A stretch of 9,133 nt of DNA, from assembly GCA_937926185.1 (NCBI GenBank), contig CALEYM010000092.1, forward strand, positions 1 to 9,133, in the 5' to 3' direction. Position 1 is the stretch's first letter, and each line of letters opens with the position of its first letter. The notes beneath the pieces were generated by a model that saw nothing but the letters and a program-made list of their open reading frames with translations, was not told the origin of the DNA and searched no databases. The DNA comes from an uncultured Bacteroidota bacterium (GTDB taxonomy: Bacteria > Bacteroidota > Bacteroidia > Chitinophagales > Saprospiraceae). The position numbers were made by a program, and so were the translations under genes. Of this stretch, positions 5,102 to 9,133 are shown piece after piece.

Positions 5102-7153
5102 ATGAAAAACATTTCGGTACTTCTTTTGCTCAGCCTGCTTTTTGGGCTGTGTTTTCCGGTGAGCGGAATAGCCCAAAATGCTTCTGTCGGCGGCTTCGTG
5201 TGGGATGACCTGAATGCCAACGGACTTCAGGATACCCTTGAACCCGGCATAGCGGGCGTAGTAGTGGTGCTGGAAAACGGCGATTCCACGGTAGCCAATC
5301 AGGCAACTGATTCCACCGGACATTACCTGTTTTCAGGCCTCGCAGCCGATTCTTTCAGGCTCGAATTTGTCAATCCAGGCGGGTTGTTTTTTACCCTGCA
5401 AAACGTCGGCGCCAACGATTCTATCGACAGCGACGCCGACAACAACGGTTTTGTCGGTTTTTTTGCCCTGGCCGACAGCCAGGCATTGGATTTCGACGCC
5501 GGCTTTAGCGCAACGCCCCTGTTTTGTGCGATCAGCGCATCTGTCGATTCGGTGCTGTGCAGCGACAACAACACCCCCGCCGACACGACCGACGACACCT
5601 TTACTTTATTGTTGAGCGTCGCCGGCGGTGTTGGAACCTGGCATGTGCCGCCCGATACCACCTTGTTTGCGTACGATTCGGCGTTTGTTTTCGGCCCATT
5701 CCCCATTAGCGGCGGCCCGCTAACGCTGATCATTGTGGACAGCGGCGACTCCACCTGTACCGATACCGTGATGATCGCGCCGCCGCCGCCCTGTTCAACC
5801 GTTGATACCTGCGCTACACCCATCACGGCCACCGTTGGCGCTGTTACCTGCGATAACAACGGTACGCCTAACGACGCCACCGACGACGTTTTTACCTTCC
5901 AACTGACCGTCACGGGCGGCACGGGTACCTGGAGCGCTTTGCCCGACACGATCGAATTCCCGTATGACTCCACCTTCATTTTCGGGCCCTTCCCCATCAG
6001 CGGCGGCCCCGTTTCGCGCGTCGTGACCGATAATGCCGACGCCCTGTGCTCCGATTCCGTGACCGTCGACCCGCCTGCCGTATGCTCTTGTCTGACGCCT
6101 ATTTCCGCCACCTTCAGCGACGTGGTTTGCAACGACAACGGAACGGGCAATGATTCTACCGACGACGTTTTTACCTTCAAACTGACCGCTACCGGCGGAA
6201 CCGGAACCTGGAAGGCCTTGCCTGATACCGCGGCAATTCCATTCGACTCCGCGGCAACGTTCGGCCCCTTCCCCATCAGCGGTGGCCCGCTTACTTTTGT
6301 CGTACAGTCGAATTCTGATACCTTTTGCGTCGATTCCGTGGTCGTTACACCGCCCGCGCCTTGCTCGGTGCCGGTGATAGCCTGCGACGTGAAAGAGATC
6401 GGCTGTATCAGGTTTGAATTGCTCGGCATTACGCTCGACTCCGCCAAAAGACGGACGTATCAGATGCAGGTAACCAACAACTGCGACAATAAACTGATCT
6501 ACGCGGCCTTCCAGTTGCCCAAAGGGATCAAGGCCAAGGCGCCGGACGACGGTTCGGTGTACACGGCGCCAAGCGGCCGGGAGTACGAGGTGCGCAACCC
6601 GAATTTCAGTCCCTATTATTCGATACGGTTCAAAACCACCACCGACAGTATCAGCAGCGGCCAGTCCGACATCTTCGAATATACCCTGCCTGCGCAGGCG
6701 CAACCCACGTACATTCTGGCGACTGTCCGGGTTTGGCCTAAAATATTTTATCAGGCACACCTCAATACATTCGATTGCGACGACGCGCAACCGAAGTTCC
6801 TCAAAGCGACGCCATCCAAACTGCAATCACAGGTGACGACCCCGCCGGGAGTAACTCCGGGCCCGGGAAAAGATCCCGGCACTCCAGTATCTGCTACGCC
6901 GCAAATGCAGGTTTACCCGAATCCGACTACCGGTGGCGCCGTTAACGTACACCTGGCCGACTGGACAGGCCAAACTGTTGAAATCCAATTGTTCGACGGA
7001 TACGGCAAAATGATCCTGACTAAAACGACGGTAGCGGGCGACGTGCCGTTTGAACTGGAACTCCCCGCCGGGCTCGATGCCGGAATTTACTGGGTGCGGA
7101 TGATACCGCCAACCGGTAAGCCTCAGCTGCAGCAATTGGTACTGCAGTGGTGA
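5102..7153 (+). CDS. T9SS-exported surface protein: SdrD_B-like domain, three tandem repeats, T9SS sorting domain
   Basis: This is a 683-residue secreted protein. Residues 1-24 are a Sec signal peptide (M-K-N-I, leucine-rich core, S-G-I-A before Q). Residues about 28-138 resemble the SdrD B-type Ca-binding domain: G-G-F-V-W-D-D-L-N-A-N-G, G-H-Y-L-F-S-G-L, and an Asp-rich D-S-D-A-D-N-N-G loop. Residues about 142-423 are three repeats of 93-95 residues. Residues about 425-560 form a Cys-containing beta-rich region of unrecognised family. A Pro/Gly linker follows, and the last 85 residues are a T9SS sorting domain (V-Y-P-N-P-T-T-G-G, A-G-I-Y-W-V-R-M). Roles in adhesion, matrix or gliding are inferred. 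An ATG at 5099 is directly adjacent and equally possible. The frame stays open upstream to a TTG at 4979, but that start would precede the signal peptide by 41 residues and is rejected. Confidence 0.87.
   Translation: MKNISVLLLLSLLFGLCFPVSGIAQNASVGGFVWDDLNANGLQDTLEPGIAGVVVVLENGDSTVANQATDSTGHYLFSGLAADSFRLEFVNPGGLFFTLQNVGANDSIDSDADNNGFVGFFALADSQALDFDAGFSATPLFCAISASVDSVLCSDNNTPADTTDDTFTLLLSVAGGVGTWHVPPDTTLFAYDSAFVFGPFPISGGPLTLIIVDSGDSTCTDTVMIAPPPPCSTVDTCATPITATVGAVTCDNNGTPNDATDDVFTFQLTVTGGTGTWSALPDTIEFPYDSTFIFGPFPISGGPVSRVVTDNADALCSDSVTVDPPAVCSCLTPISATFSDVVCNDNGTGNDSTDDVFTFKLTATGGTGTWKALPDTAAIPFDSAATFGPFPISGGPLTFVVQSNSDTFCVDSVVVTPPAPCSVPVIACDVKEIGCIRFELLGITLDSAKRRTYQMQVTNNCDNKLIYAAFQLPKGIKAKAPDDGSVYTAPSGREYEVRNPNFSPYYSIRFKTTTDSISSGQSDIFEYTLPAQAQPTYILATVRVWPKIFYQAHLNTFDCDDAQPKFLKATPSKLQSQVTTPPGVTPGPGKDPGTPVSATPQMQVYPNPTTGGAVNVHLADWTGQTVEIQLFDGYGKMILTKTTVAGDVPFELELPAGLDAGIYWVRMIPPTGKPQLQQLVLQW
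5525..6364 (+). repeat. Three intragenic tandem repeats (~280 bp, 93-95 codons each)
   Basis: Units begin at the Cys codons at 5525, 5810 and 6089. Each encodes a Cys, a D/N-N-N/G-T Asp-rich turn, T-D-D-x-F-T, G-T-W, F-G-P-F-P-I-S-G-G-P and a closing Pro/Cys segment. Units 2 and 3 share more residues (for example D-D-V-F-T-F and T-G-G-T-G-T-W) than either shares with unit 1, which suggests a later duplication of that pair. Confidence 0.85.
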
Positions 7154-7243
7154 ACCGTTTTTTAGAGAGGATCGACGGGATTCGCAGGATTGCATTGTGC
7201 ATTCATCCTGTAAATCCCGTCGATCCTGTCTAAAAAACGGTTC
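7152..7243 (+). repeat. 92-nt hairpin: 39-bp imperfect inverted repeat overlapping the stop codon; possible terminator
   Basis: Positions 7152-7190 match the reverse complement of 7205-7243 at 36 of 39 positions; the differences are at 7167, 7183 and 7184, the last a G-U wobble in RNA. The 14-nt centre can also fold, TGCA at 7191-7194 with TGCA at 7198-7201, so nearly the whole element is one stem. The left arm starts inside the TGA stop (7151-7153) of the surface-protein gene. The arms contain GGAT every 9 bp (AGGAT, GGGAT, AGGAT). A T-run at 7158-7163 lies inside the stem rather than after it, so this is not a textbook intrinsic terminator. It may protect or end the mRNA, or be a dispersed palindromic element. 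Confidence 0.93.
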
Positions 7244-7315
7244 GGAAAGCGCTATATTTCAGACGCAATTTCGTCTCAGGCGGTTGAATGGATTTCAGAA
7301 TTAATCGTTGAAACG

Positions 7316-7358
7316 CGGGAAATCAGTCTCGTTTACACCCCTTTCACAATATTTCCCG
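7316..7358. promoter_or_regulatory. 8-bp inverted repeat upstream of the MORN-caspase promoter
   Basis: CGGGAAAT (7316-7323) and ATTTCCCG (7351-7358) are exact reverse complements across 27 nt, just upstream of the candidate promoter. This could be a paired regulator site or chance. The rest of the 7244-7419 gap shows no ORF or RNA gene that I recognise. Confidence 0.3.
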
Positions 7359-7360
7359 AT

Positions 7361-7378
7361 TAAACCGGTTTATTTTGG
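7361..7378 (+). promoter_or_regulatory. Candidate -7 box of the MORN-caspase gene overlapping a 12-bp perfect palindrome
   Basis: TAAACCGGTTTA (7361-7372) is a perfect 12-bp palindrome. Its last two bases start TATTTTGG (7371-7378), which matches five of the six fixed positions of TAnnTTTG. The predicted transcript would start about 35 nt before the ATG at 7420. A regulator bound at the palindrome would cover the promoter. The promoter call is inference; the palindrome is directly visible. Confidence 0.4.
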
Positions 7379-7419
7379 CGCGCTCAAATGTTAAAATGTT
7401 CCGCCAACGCGCTGAAAAT

Positions 7420-9084
7420 ATGAAACGATTACTGCTTATCCTGTTGCTTTCCGCCCTGGCTGCCGCCGGTGCAAGCGCACAATGTATTGCCGGCAATTGC
7501 CAGAATGGCCAGGGCACTTACGTTTATCCCTCCGGGGCCAAGTATATCGGCAATTTCCGAAACGGTGAAATCCACGGCGTCGGGGTGTGTTATTACACCG
7601 ACGGCAGCAAATACAGTGGCGAATGGAAAAGCCGCTATCCCGACGGCAAGGGTACCAAAACCTATTCCGACGGCACCAAAAGGACGGGGATGTGGAAAAA
7701 AGGCAAACCGGTGGACGACCAGGGCAACATCCAGGATGAATACATCGCCGGCAAAAAAGAAGAGCAGCAGGACGACGGCACCAATATACAATCGGGATGC
7801 CTGAGCGGCGATTGTAAAAACGGAACAGGCGTTTTTGCCTATCCCGACGGCAGCAAATACGAAGGGGCGTTCCAAAACGGCAAGTTTGAAGGGAACGGTA
7901 CTTTTTATTTTGCCAACAACGACAAATACGTCGGCCAGTTTAAAGAAAATTATCCGCACGGCGCCGGCGCCCGTTACCACGCCGACGGTACGGTGGAAAA
8001 CGGCGAATGGCGCGAAGGCGAGTTTGTCGGCTCCAGTCTGATCGAAAGTGGAAAGGTCGGATGTATTCAGGGCGATTGTGCCGAGGGCAAGGGAACCTAT
8101 ATTTTTAAGGAAGGTTCCGCCAAATATGTCGGCGATTTTAAAAGCGGCCAGCCGCACGGTTTCGGCATCTGTACCTACGCCAACGGCGACCGGTACCGGG
8201 GCGAATGGGCCGACGGCGCTTTCATGGGCAAAGGCACCCTTTACCTGCGTGACGGTACCGAGGTGACCGGATACTGGCGCGACGGCGAGTTTATCGGCAA
8301 AGACCAGCCCATCGATTATCAGCCGGTCTTCACCCAACCGTCTCCGGCGCCTCCGGTAGATGTCGATATCAAAGTCTGGGCCGTGGTTATCGGCGTCGCT
8401 TCCTACGACCACATGCCCGTGTTGCGCTACACCGACGACGATGCCTACCGCTTCTATGCTTTCCTGAAAAGCCTGGAAGGCGGCGCCCTGCCCGACGAAC
8501 AAGTCCGCATCCTGATCGACGAAGAAGCTTCCCGTGAAAATATCATCGGAAATGTGACTGAAATCTTCAATAAAGCCGGTGCAAACGACCTGGTTATTTT
8601 TTATTTCTCCGGTCATGGCCTCAACGGCTCCTTCCTGCCCATCGACTTCGACGGTTACAACAACAAAATCAACCACGAAGAAATCGCCGGCCTGTTCAAC
8701 AAATGCAAAGCGAAATACAAACTCTGCTTAGCCGATGCCTGCCACTCCGGCAGCCTGTTCGCCATGCGCTCCGGGGAAGGCGAACCCGCGCTTGCGCAGT
8801 ATTATCAGTCGCTCTCCAAATCGGTGGCCGGCACCGCGCTGATCATGTCATCGAAGGCAGAAGAAACGTCGCTGGAATCGGCCGGTTTGCGGCAAGGCGT
8901 GTTCAGCCACTTTCTGATCCGGGGGCTAAAGGGTGAGGCCGATAAAAACAAAGACAAAATCGTGTCCGTGCAGGAACTGTATGATTTCATCTACGACAAC
9001 GTCCGAACCTACACCGGCAACCGCCAGAGTCCGGTCATAAAAGGCACCTACGATCCGGCCATGCCGGTGGCGGTGCAGCGTTGA
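7420..9084 (+). CDS. Secreted MORN-repeat protein with C-terminal caspase-like (peptidase C14) domain
   Basis: This is a 554-residue protein. Residues 1-20 are a Sec signal peptide (M-K-R, leucine-rich core, A-S-A before Q21). Residues 22-293 hold three MORN blocks, each opened by a Cys-pair motif: C-I-A-G-N-C (22), C-L-S-G-D-C (127) and C-I-Q-G-D-C (215). Each block then has about three MORN units of the Y-x-G-x-(F/W)-x-x-G-x-x-x-G-x-G type. A Pro-rich linker (about 300-314) leads to a caspase/metacaspase-like domain: W-A-V-V-I-G-V at 320-326, Y-T-D-D-D-A at 337-342, catalytic His399 in S-G-H-G, and catalytic Cys441 in D-A-C-H-S-G-S. Residues 508-519 (D-K-N-K-D-K-I-V-S-V-Q-E) fit an EF-hand loop with Lys replacing the usual Gly. 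The dyad is intact, so activity is likely, probably with basic or Asp P1 preference unresolved. An upstream in-frame TTG at 7375 is rejected because the signal peptide starts at 7420. The substrate is unknown. Confidence 0.9.
   Translation: MKRLLLILLLSALAAAGASAQCIAGNCQNGQGTYVYPSGAKYIGNFRNGEIHGVGVCYYTDGSKYSGEWKSRYPDGKGTKTYSDGTKRTGMWKKGKPVDDQGNIQDEYIAGKKEEQQDDGTNIQSGCLSGDCKNGTGVFAYPDGSKYEGAFQNGKFEGNGTFYFANNDKYVGQFKENYPHGAGARYHADGTVENGEWREGEFVGSSLIESGKVGCIQGDCAEGKGTYIFKEGSAKYVGDFKSGQPHGFGICTYANGDRYRGEWADGAFMGKGTLYLRDGTEVTGYWRDGEFIGKDQPIDYQPVFTQPSPAPPVDVDIKVWAVVIGVASYDHMPVLRYTDDDAYRFYAFLKSLEGGALPDEQVRILIDEEASRENIIGNVTEIFNKAGANDLVIFYFSGHGLNGSFLPIDFDGYNNKINHEEIAGLFNKCKAKYKLCLADACHSGSLFAMRSGEGEPALAQYYQSLSKSVAGTALIMSSKAEETSLESAGLRQGVFSHFLIRGLKGEADKNKDKIVSVQELYDFIYDNVRTYTGNRQSPVIKGTYDPAMPVAVQR
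7483..8298 (+). repeat. MORN repeat region, three Cys-headed blocks
   Basis: The blocks begin at codons 22, 127 and 215 (about 7483, 7798 and 8062), each with a C-x-x-G-(N/D)-C-x-x-G-x-G head followed by MORN units. Blocks 1 and 2 are separated by a charged linker (residues about 101-124). The paired cysteines of each head could form a disulfide in the periplasm; this is inference. Confidence 0.85.
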
Positions 9085-9089
9085 AATCA

Positions 9090-9132
9090 CTTGAATTTGT
9101 TATAATTTCTAAATTTTTTGCAAAAATTCAAG
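9090..9132. other. AT-rich inverted repeat after the MORN-caspase gene, at the window edge
   Basis: CTTGAATTT (9090-9098) is the exact reverse complement of AAATTCAAG (9124-9132) across a 25-nt AT-rich spacer. It begins 6 nt after the stop codon at 9082-9084. It could be the 3' hairpin of this gene or part of the next gene's promoter. The window ends 1 nt later, so it cannot be resolved. Confidence 0.4.
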
Positions 9133-9133
9133 C

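Noticed and set aside
5323..6826. Long minus-strand open frames opposite the surface-protein repeats
   Set aside because: They mirror the repetitive Thr/Asp/Gly codons of the plus-strand gene and contain only repeat-derived low-complexity sequence.
7261..7280. AGACG...CGTCT inverted repeat around 7261-7276
   Set aside because: It has five-base arms with an AT-rich loop and no T-run, so it is easily expected by chance in a 266-nt gap.
7429..8676. 415-codon minus-strand open frame opposite the MORN region
   Set aside because: It arises from the repetitive Gly/Asp/Tyr codons of the MORN repeats. The plus-strand product has signal peptide, MORN and caspase motifs, while the antisense product has no recognisable family.

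Overview
The window looks like chromosomal DNA of a Bacteroidota bacterium, probably from the Saprospiria/Chitinophagia side (lineage is inference). The support is: two proteins ending in type IX secretion (T9SS) sorting domains, an SdrD_B-like surface protein with HYR-like Thr/Asp-rich repeats, a PafA-type alkaline phosphatase, a SufU-type Fe-S scaffold, no Shine-Dalgarno sequences, and several good matches to the Bacteroidota -7 promoter box TAnnTTTG. No tRNA, rRNA, CRISPR array, transposase or phage gene was seen.

Layout. A six-unit 9-bp tandem repeat (1-54) abuts the start of a YgjP-like zinc metallopeptidase (60-806). A group III truncated haemoglobin follows after 1 nt (808-1203). Convergent to these is a secreted PafA-like alkaline phosphatase (2875-1226, minus). 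A divergent control region (2876-3047) separates it from sufU (3048-3494). SufU ends only 2 nt from a convergent RidA-family protein (3928-3497, minus) that resembles 2-aminomuconate deaminase. The 211-bp divergent region 3929-4139 holds a relative of the 5'-end repeat and a perfect 19-bp inverted repeat. Then, all on plus: a secreted DUF4252-like protein with a T9SS tail (4140-4910), a large T9SS-exported surface protein (5102-7153) that ends in a 92-nt near-perfect hairpin, and a secreted MORN-repeat/caspase-like protease (7420-9084).

Apart from the YgjP/globin pair the genes appear to be single transcription units, each with its own candidate promoter. No multi-gene defence or biosynthetic cassette is visible. 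The most interesting items are the exported MORN-caspase protein, whose candidate -7 box overlaps a perfect 12-bp palindrome; the DUF4252-T9SS fusion; the two large intergenic inverted repeats; and the TAAACCCTC-type iterons lying in the same orientation directly before two unrelated start codons. Family calls come from motif recognition by eye, and no database search was run.
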